A DNA stretch of 64,000 nucleotides, from assembly GCA_015243575.1 (NCBI GenBank), contig CP042469.1, positions 682,001 through 746,000 on the forward strand, written 5' to 3'. The position numbers and the translations under genes are program-made. This DNA comes from Clostridiales bacterium (lineage in GTDB: Bacteria; Bacillota; Clostridia; Peptostreptococcales; Anaerovoracaceae). The stretch's first letter is position 1. Each line of letters starts with the position of its first letter. Shown piece after piece: positions 25,402-33,215 of this stretch. The notes beneath the pieces were generated by a model, which was not told where the DNA came from, did no database searches, and worked only from the letters and a program-made list of their open reading frames with translations.

Positions 25402-25516
25402 TTCAGCTGCGTATTATAGCAAAAATTGATTATCTGCAGAGAGCTGCAAACTTCGCAGTTTCCATAAACTCAAGAGTGGAGATCTGCCGGCTTAATTTTC
25501 ACTGTGTGATGAAACC
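25402..25516 (+). repeat. Array element B
   Basis: Full-length copy: TTCAGCTGCGTATTATAGCA at the left, GATCTGCCGGCTTAATTTTC near the right, ending GTGATGAAACC. An inner TCCA...TGGA hairpin matches hairpins at the same place in elements D and G. It starts 40 bases after the DUF4259 stop codon. Confidence 0.85.
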
Positions 25517-25550
25517 TCATAGGTAATATGATGTGAAGGAGACTAAAGAT

Positions 25551-26129
25551 TTGAGCGCTGATAAAATAAATCTAGTAGAAGAGATAATATCAAGGATAAA
25601 ACCGATTATTGCAACATGGGAAGATGATGATATATATGCAATGTCTTTATTTGTTAATGACTATAATGACAATCCATGCCGACCAACTTTTACACTAGGT
25701 TATAACACGGAGTGCCAATATAAAAAAGCTATTTCAAGAGCAAGTAGTCCTTTGGAAGCAAGGTGGAATTATGCATTTTGGTTGCAGAACGATAAATTAG
25801 TTTTTGGAATCAATGAAACCGCTGAAATAGTAAAACAATGGATTTTATCAAAGCAGCTACCCTTCTTTACATATGAAGAAATGTTTGAAACCGATGAATG
25901 TAATGATGTCGATGATGAACAACTTTATAGAATCACACAAGAATTCGTAGATGTTTTGGTTGATGTAGTAAAAGAATTGCATGGAAGTGGTTTTATGATA
26001 AGTAATTTCAAGAATGAAATCCCTGTGATTATTCATGAATTAGAATATTATGAAGATATTGCTGAACAAAATATCAAAGCAAATACTCGTCAGCTCGTAA
26101 AGGATTTTATTGATTTTATAAACGAGTAA
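25551..26129 (+). CDS. DUF4303-like protein, immunity-like
   Basis: A 192-aa acidic soluble protein. IYAMSLFVNDYNDNPCRPTF, GYNTECQYKKA and EARWNYAFWLQNDKL fit the DUF4303 pattern as I know it, a family met in toxin-immunity arrays. The TTG start at 25551 is preferred because AAGGAG lies 9 bases upstream; an in-frame GTG at 25533 would place that site inside the gene. It is bracketed by array elements B and C; element C starts 7 bases after the stop codon. Confidence 0.65.
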   Translation: MSADKINLVEEIISRIKPIIATWEDDDIYAMSLFVNDYNDNPCRPTFTLGYNTECQYKKAISRASSPLEARWNYAFWLQNDKLVFGINETAEIVKQWILSKQLPFFTYEEMFETDECNDVDDEQLYRITQEFVDVLVDVVKELHGSGFMISNFKNEIPVIIHELEYYEDIAEQNIKANTRQLVKDFIDFINE

Positions 26130-26135
26130 ATATAA

Positions 26136-26208
26136 TGAACTGCGCATTATAGCAATACTTTAAGGTTAGTTTAAGAAGCCGGATTTACTCCCCATTATTT
26201 TCATTACC
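26136..26208 (+). repeat. Array element C (short form)
   Basis: ATGAACTGCGCATTATAGCA at the left and AAGCCGGATTTACTCC then TTTTCATTA at the right, only about 73 bp. It lacks the middle hairpin region. Confidence 0.7.
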
Positions 26209-26245
26209 GTTGGATATTTTTTATAGAAATCAGACACTGCAGCCT

Positions 26246-26365
26246 ATGGAATCTGTTCTGCAGTTAGTTAAAATATTTGAAGTAGGAGCGTTCGGTCTTG
26301 TGATGACCGTGGGCAGCATCTGGAAAATCATAGTGGGGATGAAAGAATATCATTCGCCAAATTGA
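26246..26365 (+). CDS. Possible 39-aa membrane peptide between elements C and C2
   Basis: ATG at 26246 opens a 39-codon frame with one hydrophobic helix (VGAFGLVMTVGSIWKIIVGM). There is no good RBS, so it may be a remnant of a longer cassette gene. Its support is position: it sits exactly between a full array element and a right-hand tail, where the other intervals hold genes. Confidence 0.35.
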   Translation: MESVLQLVKIFEVGAFGLVMTVGSIWKIIVGMKEYHSPN

Positions 26366-26398
26366 AATCCGGGGACTACAGGCTTAATCTTCATTAAT
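26366..26398 (+). repeat. Array element C2 (right tail only)
   Basis: AATCCGGGGACTACAGGCTT then AATCTTCATTA. Only the right tail of the element is present, directly after the stop codon of the 39-codon frame, as in element F. Confidence 0.65.
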
Positions 26399-26433
26399 TC
26401 TCGATCTAATCATATGATGTTGAATAAAAAAGG

Positions 26434-26685
26434 ATGATAAGTCATGTGGCAGAAACTTTAGATCATGAAAAGATCAAAGACACTGAAAAACCAAATAGAA
26501 AGATTAGAGAGATTTTGGGCGCCATCGTTTTATCCGCCGCCCTAATTTTCGATACGGTCTTTCACGAGCAGGATTCTGATACCGTGTTTGATGCAGGTGG
26601 CAAGGCAGCCATTATCGTGCTTATGCTTACATTCTTTGTAATCTATTATATCCAGATAGAGAAGAATGACTATGAGCAAAAATGA
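26434..26685 (+). CDS. Small membrane protein, 83 aa
   Basis: An unrecognised protein with an acidic-basic N-terminus (DHEKIKDTEKPNRKIRE) and two hydrophobic helices (ILGAIVLSAALIF and AAIIVLMLTFFVIYYI). The start is uncertain: ATG 26434 overlaps AAAAAAGG, and GTG 26446 is an alternative 12 codons later in sense but 4 codons in frame. It is bracketed by elements C2 and D. No function can be assigned. Confidence 0.5.
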   Translation: MISHVAETLDHEKIKDTEKPNRKIREILGAIVLSAALIFDTVFHEQDSDTVFDAGGKAAIIVLMLTFFVIYYIQIEKNDYEQK

Positions 26686-26734
26686 AGAACTACAAAATTA
26701 TCTTACGACTTAATTAAAGATAAGACCATCAAAT

Positions 26735-26846
26735 TTCAGCTGCGAATTATAGCAAAAATAATGAATTTGCAGAGATCCGCGATGTGCGTGTTATCCATAA
26801 ACCCTGGATAATGGATATGGGATTAATCTTCATTATGTAGTGAAAA
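26735..26846 (+). repeat. Array element D
   Basis: TTCAGCTGCGAATTATAGCA at the left; TATCCataaaccctGGATA hairpin in the middle; GATTAATCTTCATTATGTAG then TGAAAAA at the right. It starts 49 bases after the preceding stop codon. Confidence 0.85.
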
Positions 26847-26873
26847 AGCCTTAGTTTTTTAGAGGGAACAAAT

Positions 26874-27389
26874 ATGAAAAAAAGAAAAGAAATTTCTAGA
26901 AGACAGTTTACACGCGCTACTCTAGCTTTAATATTATTTACTTGTTCTTTTGCGTTAGTTTTGGAGGTTTTTAATTTTTTAAATGAGAAAAACCTTAGTG
27001 AATTCCTGATCTCGATTGTTGTTATTCTATTAGCTGTAGCATTTTTTATTATAATTGTTATTACTGCAAATAGAAAAGATACAAATGGTAATGAGAAACC
27101 TTTGGGAGTAATTTATAAGAGCTCTTTAAGCCCCAAAGAATTGTTCATATTACTTTTTCACAAAAAAGATTGTCCATATTGCGGATTGAAGCTTAAGCGT
27201 AAAAAAGGGATTACTAAAATGAACGAAGGTATTGAGAAAATTAGCCATACGTATTTATATGGTGATGTCTATAACAAGAAAATCTTTTTTAGATGTGAAG
27301 ATTGTAATAAGAATTTCGATATTAATGAATTAGAACTAAGATGGGTAGTAAGTAAACAAAAGAAATTTGATAAGAGGGTTTCTAAATAG
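26874..27389 (+). CDS. Membrane protein with a C-terminal zinc ribbon, 171 aa
   Basis: Two N-terminal hydrophobic helices (about residues 14-35 and 43-65) are followed by a cytoplasmic domain with a probable zinc ribbon: CPYC (about residues 101-104) and CEDC (about residues 142-145). Basic residues flank both ends. AGAGGG lies 6 bases before the ATG. I do not recognise the family. It is bracketed by array elements D and E, like the other array cargo. Confidence 0.6.
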   Translation: MKKRKEISRRQFTRATLALILFTCSFALVLEVFNFLNEKNLSEFLISIVVILLAVAFFIIIVITANRKDTNGNEKPLGVIYKSSLSPKELFILLFHKKDCPYCGLKLKRKKGITKMNEGIEKISHTYLYGDVYNKKIFFRCEDCNKNFDINELELRWVVSKQKKFDKRVSK

Positions 27390-27423
27390 ATTCTCTCTTC
27401 ATATTTAAAAACTTATGAATTCA

Positions 27424-27492
27424 GTTTCGAACTGCGTATTGTAGCAATTACAGGCAACTGGGATCTGCGGTGTAATTTTCATTAAGTTGTAA
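27424..27492 (+). repeat. Array element E (short form)
   Basis: TTTCGAACTGCGTATTGTAG then CAA at the left, GATCTGCGGTGTAATTTTCA at the right, about 69 bp, without the middle hairpin region. It starts 35 bases after the stop codon. Confidence 0.75.
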
Positions 27493-27555
27493 ATATTGTA
27501 TTGATTTGTTATTAACTGTTTAAGATTGGATTCAGAGAATATATAAGGGGTTATT

Positions 27556-27833
27556 ATGAATAAAGAAATGCCGAAATGGAAAGAAAAATCTACATATGAA
27601 AAAGGATTAATAGTTCTTAGTCTGACTCTTTCGTTTTTTGTTATCCTATTTGCTGCTATATATCTTACCGGAGGTGGCAAGATGCAATTAAAATAACAGA
27701 ACCTTTATTAGGATTAGTGATGCTCCTTCAAGCGTTGCAATTCTGGGAATATAATAGACTTGTTTCGATACTTAGCTTTATTGCCTCGCTTTTAATTTTA
27801 GTTGTTTTAATGGTTGTTTTCTTCTTCAGATAA
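27556..27833 (+). pseudogene. Small three-helix membrane protein, one-base frameshift
   Basis: Frame 1 (27556-27696) reads MNKEMPKWKEKSTYEKG, a hydrophobic helix and IYLTGGGK, then a premature stop. A shift at the A run 27679-27680 continues as DAIKITEPLLGLVMLLQALQ, then FWEYNRL and a third helix ending FFFR at 27833. One extra A (AAA for AA) would give an unbroken 92-aa protein with three hydrophobic segments. AAGGGG lies upstream of the ATG. The reconstruction is inference; either the gene is broken or the sequence has an error. Confidence 0.55.
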
Positions 27834-27937
27834 GTATGGAAAAAATTCTGGAAAAGTATAAGCTAAAAGATTGGTGAAGTCATAGTGAAAGGTTTTAAAT
27901 TTGAATTTAGGGATATGGGGTTCAACACGGAGGTAAT

Positions 27938-28525
27938 GTGGATAGAATAATCAATTTCAAGCTTTCAGAAGTAATTTGCTTTTTATATGTGCTGTTAATT
28001 GTTTCATCGGTGTTTCAATATACAGGATTGATACTAGTCTGGCTTTCAATCCTTATATTCCCATATCTAATGATCAATTTTAAGTATGTATTGAGCCAAA
28101 AGTATGCGATACGAATCTCGAATCTCCTGATAATTGTCCTGATTGCATTTCAAATAGCTGAAAGCTTCATCAATATTATTCAGCTTTTTAATTCGGACTT
28201 TATTACATATTCAATAACCACTTTAAAATCTATATTTATTACTCTTAAAGGCGTTAGCTTTCTAACAATCCACGTTCAATTTATTAGAGAAAAACGAGAT
28301 AAGAAATTAAGCCTACTTAAAGTCAACTTAATTTTACTTGGTGTTTTCAATATTGCATTAGGAGTGACCACTCAGATTTCTATCTTCTCGTATATAGTGG
28401 AGCTGGGAGTAACACCTAATATTTTACTGATAGTATTTTTCGTCTCACAGTTGTTATATATCGTGCTTTTGATATTGTTTGGAATTCTTTTCAGGAATAA
28501 TGGGATTTCGGATCGGGCTGCTTAA
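27938..28525 (+). CDS. Polytopic membrane protein, 195 aa, fused to an array tail
   Basis: GTG start 4 bases after CGGAGG. About five hydrophobic helices cover residues 10-50, 60-85, 95-112, 125-150 and 160-186. I do not recognise the family. The last residues (NNGISDRAA) and the stop codon are encoded by an array element: TAA lies within GCTTAATCTTCATTA of element F, and the left core of that element is missing. The C-terminus therefore looks like a junction product in which the natural end was lost or replaced. Confidence 0.6.
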   Translation: MDRIINFKLSEVICFLYVLLIVSSVFQYTGLILVWLSILIFPYLMINFKYVLSQKYAIRISNLLIIVLIAFQIAESFINIIQLFNSDFITYSITTLKSIFITLKGVSFLTIHVQFIREKRDKKLSLLKVNLILLGVFNIALGVTTQISIFSYIVELGVTPNILLIVFFVSQLLYIVLLILFGILFRNNGISDRAA

Positions 28526-28544
28526 TCTTCATTATGATGTGAAA
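28510..28544 (+). repeat. Array element F (right tail only, overlaps gene end)
   Basis: GATCGGGCTGCTTAATCTTC then ATTATGATGTGAAA. It supplies the stop codon of the preceding membrane protein. Confidence 0.75.
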
Positions 28545-28602
28545 TTAACCAGTTATGAACGCTAAATGGCATGGATGAGAAACTTGAAGATAAAGGAGTA
28601 TT

Positions 28603-29646
28603 ATGAAAAAGATTTTGGCAGCCTTGTTGATATTCATTTTTATAATTAGTTTGGGGGCTTGTAATCGTTCAAATGAAGATAATAATACTAAAATAGAAGA
28701 AAAAAACGGCAATATAGAGGTTGCAATGGGAAGCGGAGGTGACGTTTTGGCATGGCCACTTGCTTATAACATTAAGGAAATACTTGGAGAGCATCTCTTT
28801 ATGGCCGACGGCATCCCTGAGACTATGGCAGTATATAAAAATAAATATGTGACAGATGGGGCCGGGGTACCTTTAGCACCTTTGACTGAGAATGATATGC
28901 TAGAACTTGGAAATTCTGTTGCTGATCGCTTAGGTGAGAATATTATAGAAGTAGAAAATGGCCATAACAATAATTATTTGCGTATTAATTGTGAGGGAAT
29001 AGAAATTTATGTTAGTGGCAACGGAAATGTAAGTGTGGAATTCAATAAGTCTTTTAAATTGCCAATGGAAATTGACGGCTGTAGGGAGTCGTATATCACA
29101 GCTTCCAATTATGTTTCGGAAGAACTAAAACCGCTTTTGGAGTTGTGCGGAATTGAAAATCCTACGCCACTTATAAGTCATGATTATACTTTTAATGGTA
29201 AACGAAGTTACAACTGTAACTTGGTAGATGCTGATGATAGTTTCAGTTCTGTTGGTTTGTACTTTGAGAATGGTTTTCTCTATAGCATTACTTGGGATAG
29301 TTACAAGTGGTCTTCGGGTGAAGTTGTGGGTAAATATCCTACGATTTCCTATAATGAAGCAAAAGAATTACTTCTTGAGGGACAGTATTATAGCATTGTG
29401 CCACTGGAAGAACCAATTAACGAAAGCGACATTGTGGGAGCAGTAATCGGGTACAAGACACAATGTTATGATGAAGTTTTTATGCCGTTTTATGCTTTTT
29501 ATGTAGATGTAACAGACCGAAGTGAGGTGGCTATGCCAAGTGAGACTATTGAGCTTGGACTTAAGAATTATGCAACCTACATAGTTCCTACAATTGAGGC
29601 AGAATATTTAAAGGATTTTCCTGAGATAGTGGTGCATTTCAATTAA
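28603..29646 (+). CDS. Lipoprotein, 347 aa
   Basis: A secreted lipoprotein with a signal peptide and lipobox LGAC (cysteine at about residue 20), then a low-complexity N/E/K linker (NRSNEDNNTKIEEKNGN). The mature part is acidic with no family I recognise; SYITASNYVSEELKPLLELC and PFYAFYVDVTD suggest a DUF-type sensor or immunity fold. AAGGAG lies 5 bases before the ATG. It lies between elements F and G. Surface location would suit neutralising an incoming toxin, but that is speculation. Confidence 0.7.
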   Translation: MKKILAALLIFIFIISLGACNRSNEDNNTKIEEKNGNIEVAMGSGGDVLAWPLAYNIKEILGEHLFMADGIPETMAVYKNKYVTDGAGVPLAPLTENDMLELGNSVADRLGENIIEVENGHNNNYLRINCEGIEIYVSGNGNVSVEFNKSFKLPMEIDGCRESYITASNYVSEELKPLLELCGIENPTPLISHDYTFNGKRSYNCNLVDADDSFSSVGLYFENGFLYSITWDSYKWSSGEVVGKYPTISYNEAKELLLEGQYYSIVPLEEPINESDIVGAVIGYKTQCYDEVFMPFYAFYVDVTDRSEVAMPSETIELGLKNYATYIVPTIEAEYLKDFPEIVVHFN

Positions 29647-29701
29647 AATGAGCATCCTCCTTAATCTGATTTCACAAACAAATTAAAAATAGGACGCCAA
29701 A

Positions 29702-29814
29702 TTCCTGCTGCGCATTATAGCAAAAATTAAGTGTTTATAGAGAGCTGCAGGCTTCGCAGTATCCATAAATCTGGATGCGGATCTGCCGGCTTAATTTTAA
29801 TAAGTAGTGAAACT
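29702..29814 (+). repeat. Array element G
   Basis: TTCCTGCTGCGCATTATAGC at the left; AGAGAGCTGCAGGCTTCGCA and an ATCC...GGAT hairpin in the middle; ATCTGCCGGCTTAATTTTAA then GTAGTGAAAC at the right. It is closely similar to element B over most of its length. Confidence 0.85.
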
Positions 29815-29861
29815 GATTGAACAATATGGCATTGATATCGTAATGCAAAGGAGATTTTTTA

Positions 29862-30401
29862 ATGAAAACACAAACAAAAAACATAGTAATCGTCGTTTTA
29901 ATATTAATTATTCTTAGCGGTGGATATTGGTTTTGGAAGACTTGCTCGGACTATAAACACAAGGTAAATGATGTCTTGGAATACAGTGCCTATTCAAATC
30001 TCAACATAACACAACAACAATTAATAAATTTAAGAGACGGAATTAAAACATATGAGGGTCAACAGATAAGCAGCGAAGAGTTTTATAATATCATTCATGG
30101 GCCATGCAGAGACTATTTTCTTTACGGGGATTACACAAGAGAATTCCGATACTTGAACAATAAATTAAGCTATCTTGATTACTCTGCCTTAAACACCTAT
30201 ATAATGCTCTTAAATGACAAAATTCCACCGGAATCTATTGATTATCATAAAGAGAACCTAATGAAAATTATCAAGCTGTGGGCACCACTTAACTTTTACG
30301 CGATGGACAGTTATTTAGAACCTAATGAAGAACTGAAGAAATTGATTGAAGAAACAAATACTCTTGCAAATGAAGGCATAGAACGAATTGAGGATAAGTA
30401 G
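29862..30401 (+). CDS. Membrane-anchored protein, 179 aa
   Basis: A single N-terminal hydrophobic helix (about residues 8-25, IVIVVLILIILSGGYWFW) is followed by a soluble helical, acidic domain with many Y and N residues. No lipobox cysteine and no family recognised. AAAGGAG lies 9 bases before the ATG. It is array cargo between elements G and H. Confidence 0.6.
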   Translation: MKTQTKNIVIVVLILIILSGGYWFWKTCSDYKHKVNDVLEYSAYSNLNITQQQLINLRDGIKTYEGQQISSEEFYNIIHGPCRDYFLYGDYTREFRYLNNKLSYLDYSALNTYIMLLNDKIPPESIDYHKENLMKIIKLWAPLNFYAMDSYLEPNEELKKLIEETNTLANEGIERIEDK

Positions 30402-30439
30402 TAAATCAGTTACCTTAACTTACTAATTAAAGCGACAGG

Positions 30440-30546
30440 TCTGAGCTTCGTATTATAGCAATAACTGGAATGTCAGCCCAGTGTAGAACATTAACAAATC
30501 TGAGGAAGAGGATCTGCCCGCTTAATCTTCATAATGTGATGAAACC
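30440..30546 (+). repeat. Array element H
   Basis: TCTGAGCTTCGTATTATAGC at the left and GATCTGCCCGCTTAATCTTC then ATAATGTGATGAAACC at the right. The right end (GTGATGAAACCTCAT) is shared exactly with element B. Confidence 0.85.
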
Positions 30547-30614
30547 TCATTGGGAATTTTGTATAATTAGGTAATCGATTTAATTTATTGTATATGGGGG
30601 TGAGCACATTAGTC

Positions 30615-31568
30615 GTGAATAAGTATTTAAGAGTACTGACGATTATTTTAAGCCTAATAATGCTTTCTGGATGTGTTCAAAATTCAAAAGGGATTAACGC
30701 TAATAGGGAGGATAACATGAATTTTGAAAGTTTACTCGAACCGATGCAAAAATCTAGCATAAGAATTGCCTATGAATTAAACACTGACAAGGGGTGTCCT
30801 GTTGGAAGTTCTAAAATAGGTGGTAAACCAGATTTGCCAGCTGATTTTGAGTGGTTTTATTATAAAGGCGAATCCTATGACGGCATAATTGAAAGACGCC
30901 CACTCAGTTTTCTTGCTCATATAAATTGCGAAGAAGCTAACAAATTTGATAAAGACAATTTATTGCCTTCAAAAGGTATGATTTATTTTTTTTACGAGCT
31001 TGCTTCAACGACTTGGGGCTTTGACCCGAATGATAAGGGTAGTTCAAGGGTTTATTATTATCCGGGGAACATATCAGAACTAAAAAGTACAGACTTTCCT
31101 TCGGATTTAATAGAAGAATATAAATTACCAGAGATGTCTATTGTGTTTTCTTCAAAGAATGAACTTCCTGATTTTGAGGAATTTATTGAGTGGCATAATG
31201 AGTTCGGATATGATAAATGGGATGCATATGATGAAGCAAGGAACAAGATTATTCCGGAATCCGATGAAGTTAGTATCAATAAGCTTCTTGGTTACGCTAA
31301 TCTAATTCAGGGAGGTATGTTGTTAAGCTGTGAAGAAACTTCAAATGGTGTTTATACGGGAACAACCACAGAGATTCCTGTAGACAAATTGCAACAGTAT
31401 AAGGAAAACTGCACAAAATGGCAATTACTATTTCAACTTGAATCAATTGAAGCCGAGAATTATGAAATGCTCTGGGGAGATGTTGGGAGAATTTATTTTT
31501 ACATAATGGCAGAGGATTTATTGAAGTTAAATTTTGATAATTGTTGGCTCATCCTCCAATGCACTTAA
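30615..31568 (+). CDS. DUF1963 (YwqG-like) lipoprotein
   Basis: A 317-aa lipoprotein. The GTG start at 30615 gives the signal MNKYLRVLTIILSLIMLSGC, ending in a lipobox with C20; earlier in-frame starts are possible. The mature domain matches DUF1963/YwqG: KIGGKPDLPADFEWF, PLSFLAHINCEEA, GMIYFFYEL, then LLGYANLIQGGM. This family is common in toxin-immunity neighbourhoods; a lipidated version is less usual. It lies between elements H and I. Confidence 0.8.
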   Translation: MNKYLRVLTIILSLIMLSGCVQNSKGINANREDNMNFESLLEPMQKSSIRIAYELNTDKGCPVGSSKIGGKPDLPADFEWFYYKGESYDGIIERRPLSFLAHINCEEANKFDKDNLLPSKGMIYFFYELASTTWGFDPNDKGSSRVYYYPGNISELKSTDFPSDLIEEYKLPEMSIVFSSKNELPDFEEFIEWHNEFGYDKWDAYDEARNKIIPESDEVSINKLLGYANLIQGGMLLSCEETSNGVYTGTTTEIPVDKLQQYKENCTKWQLLFQLESIEAENYEMLWGDVGRIYFYIMAEDLLKLNFDNCWLILQCT

Positions 31569-31580
31569 ATAAGCACGAAA

Positions 31581-31651
31581 TTCAGCTGCGCATTATAGCA
31601 AAAATAATGAATTCGTAGAGAACTGTGGGTGTCACGGGATCCATAATACCA
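31581..31651 (+). repeat. Array element I (left part only)
   Basis: TTCAGCTGCGCATTATAGCA at the left and a CGGGATCCATAATACC remnant, with no right tail. It is the last clear element of the array. Confidence 0.75.
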
Positions 31652-31693
31652 AAAGGACAATAACGGGTTATTATTGCAGAAAGGAAATCAATT

Positions 31694-32056
31694 ATGAACA
31701 AAATAATAATTAAAAATATTAAATTTACTTCATTCATGAAGTTATTTTTCGTGTTTTCAATGTGCCTCGGTATTCTTATAGGTATTTTAGGATTCATAGC
31801 TGGGATATTTAACGGGCCTGTTTATGTAAATATTGGGGCAAATGTATATACAGGTTTTGTAGGGGGGCTTCTAGGCTTAATAGTTTTCCCTCTATTAAGC
31901 GTTATATTTGGAACGATTTTAGGATTATTAACATTCTATCCTTTTAAATTGTTTCTGAAAATGAAAAAACGCTTGCCACTTTATATTGAAGTTGAAAATT
32001 ATGAAATTCAGAATGAAGAGATATCCAATTTTTCTTGCAAAAGTGAACAGAATTAA
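31694..32056 (+). CDS. Small membrane protein, 120 aa
   Basis: A glycine-rich membrane protein with about three hydrophobic segments (residues 15-40, 48-70, 70-92) and a polar, acidic C-terminal tail (VENYEIQNEEISNFSC). AAAGGAA lies 8 bases before the ATG. It follows element I and is the last gene in the array orientation before a stretch of gene remnants. No family recognised. Confidence 0.55.
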   Translation: MNKIIIKNIKFTSFMKLFFVFSMCLGILIGILGFIAGIFNGPVYVNIGANVYTGFVGGLLGLIVFPLLSVIFGTILGLLTFYPFKLFLKMKKRLPLYIEVENYEIQNEEISNFSCKSEQN

Positions 32057-32069
32057 CCTAATCATTCAC

Positions 32070-32087
32070 GCGTTGCTAATGCAACGC
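32070..32087 (+). terminator. Hairpin at the right end of the array
   Basis: GCGTTGC-TAAT-GCAACGC is a perfect 7-bp stem, followed by TATTACCTTTATAG. The T run is poor, so this is a weak terminator call. Confidence 0.45.
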
Positions 32088-32155
32088 TATTACCTTTATA
32101 GATTCAACCTCAGGATAAGGCTAAAAATAAACAGAAATTAGAAAGGACTAAGAAA

Positions 32156-32254
32156 ATGAAATATTATGTATTAGAGGGCACGTTTAGAAAAGATCTCCCT
32201 GAAAAAACTGATCTGCAAAATGCGATTGACGCACATCTTGATTACAGAGTTTAA
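32156..32254 (+). pseudogene. N-terminal remnant of a YciI-like protein
   Basis: A 32-codon frame starts MKYYVLEGTFRKDLPEK and continues DLQNAIDAHLDYRV before a stop. This is how YciI-type proteins begin (a YYVLEG strand, then an AIDAHL helix), but the rest of the domain is absent. It has an AAAGGA site, so it looks like a truncated gene rather than chance. Confidence 0.5.
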
Positions 32255-32462
32255 ACTGCATATTTGCCAGGATTACCTCAAAATTTGGTTTGATTAGTGA
32301 GATAAATCATTTAATGGTGAAGAATGCTGGTTTACTCAGGAGGCTCGGCATTTGGGCTTCTATTGGTTTTATATTGAGGTATTGTTATGAAGGCAATTCT
32401 TGAAAAATTGGAACAAACTAATATTATAAAAGAACTTGTCAGTGAAACGATTCTGTCTATAT

Positions 32463-32675
32463 ATTCCCAATTATTATCCCAAAGGTGCTGTAAAGATGGA
32501 ACAAGAGCTTTTTACGTGCTATGATGAAATAGTGGTAGCAGCTTCTTTTCCAGCTCAGTCAATGTATCGTAAATGAGGGTATCAGGAGACCAGCTATCAT
32601 AAAATACTTACTGATAATGGTGACTATCTCTGCTATCATATTATGAAACTTCAAAAAGGCAAGGTTCTATTATGA
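32463..32675 (+). pseudogene. C-terminal remnant of a GNAT acetyltransferase
   Basis: A frame reading IPNYYPKGAVKMEQELF, then YDEIVVAASFPAQSMYRK, an internal TGA at 32574, and GYQETSYHKILTDNGDYL continuing to a second stop. SFPAQSMYRK-x-GYQE is the usual GNAT C-terminal strand-helix (x is normally L or F). There is no acetyl-CoA loop. It appears to be a decayed gene end. The region 32255-32745 otherwise holds no intact gene. Confidence 0.55.
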
Positions 32676-32745
32676 GCGTAGTTATGCTAAAGCTGGCTAA
32701 AGTGATCATAAATCTTTATACTCAAGAAAAACAAGGAGAATTAAA

Positions 32746-33171
32746 ATGCTGCAAGATAGGGTAGAACGGGCTCTCAGCCTTCATAAAAAAGGATATAACT
32801 GCGCGCAATGTGTAGTGTGTGTGTATAGTGATGTAATCGGGCTTGATGAAAAGACTTTGTTCCGGGTTGCCGAGGGCTTTGGCGCAGGCATGGGAGATTT
32901 TCAGGGAACCTGCGGCGCTTTGACGGGTGCTTTTATGCTGACCGGATTGACAACGGATGGGGCTGGCATCGACGGTCCTAAAACAAAGCAAGTAACTTAT
33001 CGTAAAGTCAAGGAGCTATCCAAGGCTTTTAAGGATATCAATGGCTCTGTCCTCTGCAGCGAGTTAAAGGGCATGACAGGCGGTTCGGTATTGCGGAGCT
33101 GTGATGGATGTATAGAGGATGCCGTACGAATTGCAGGCAAGATGCTTGTTGATGAGGGTTATCTCGATTAA
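32746..33171 (+). CDS. C_GCAxxG_C_C-family redox protein
   Basis: A 141-aa soluble protein named after its conserved cysteines: GYNCAQ near residue 19, GTCGALTGA near residue 55, then VLCSEL and SCDGCIEDA toward the C-terminus. The family is widespread in anaerobes and is thought to bind a metal or cluster for redox chemistry; the substrate is unknown. CAAGGAG lies 8 bases before the ATG. It begins after the remnant region and is followed by a membrane protein gene 45 bases on. Confidence 0.88.
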   Translation: MLQDRVERALSLHKKGYNCAQCVVCVYSDVIGLDEKTLFRVAEGFGAGMGDFQGTCGALTGAFMLTGLTTDGAGIDGPKTKQVTYRKVKELSKAFKDINGSVLCSELKGMTGGSVLRSCDGCIEDAVRIAGKMLVDEGYLD

Positions 33172-33215
33172 CCTATATGTTGATGAGAATAACTCATACC
33201 TTAGAGGACAACAAC

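Noticed and set aside
24331-31651. Classical integron attC sites
   Set aside because: The elements lack the paired RYYYAAC and GTTRRRY core boxes and there is no IntI in the window. The complementarity between element ends is short and not present in all copies, so I call them array elements instead.
24331-31651. CRISPR array
   Set aside because: The repeats are about 1 kb apart, 70-115 bp long, diverged, and separated by genes, with no short regular spacers and no cas genes.
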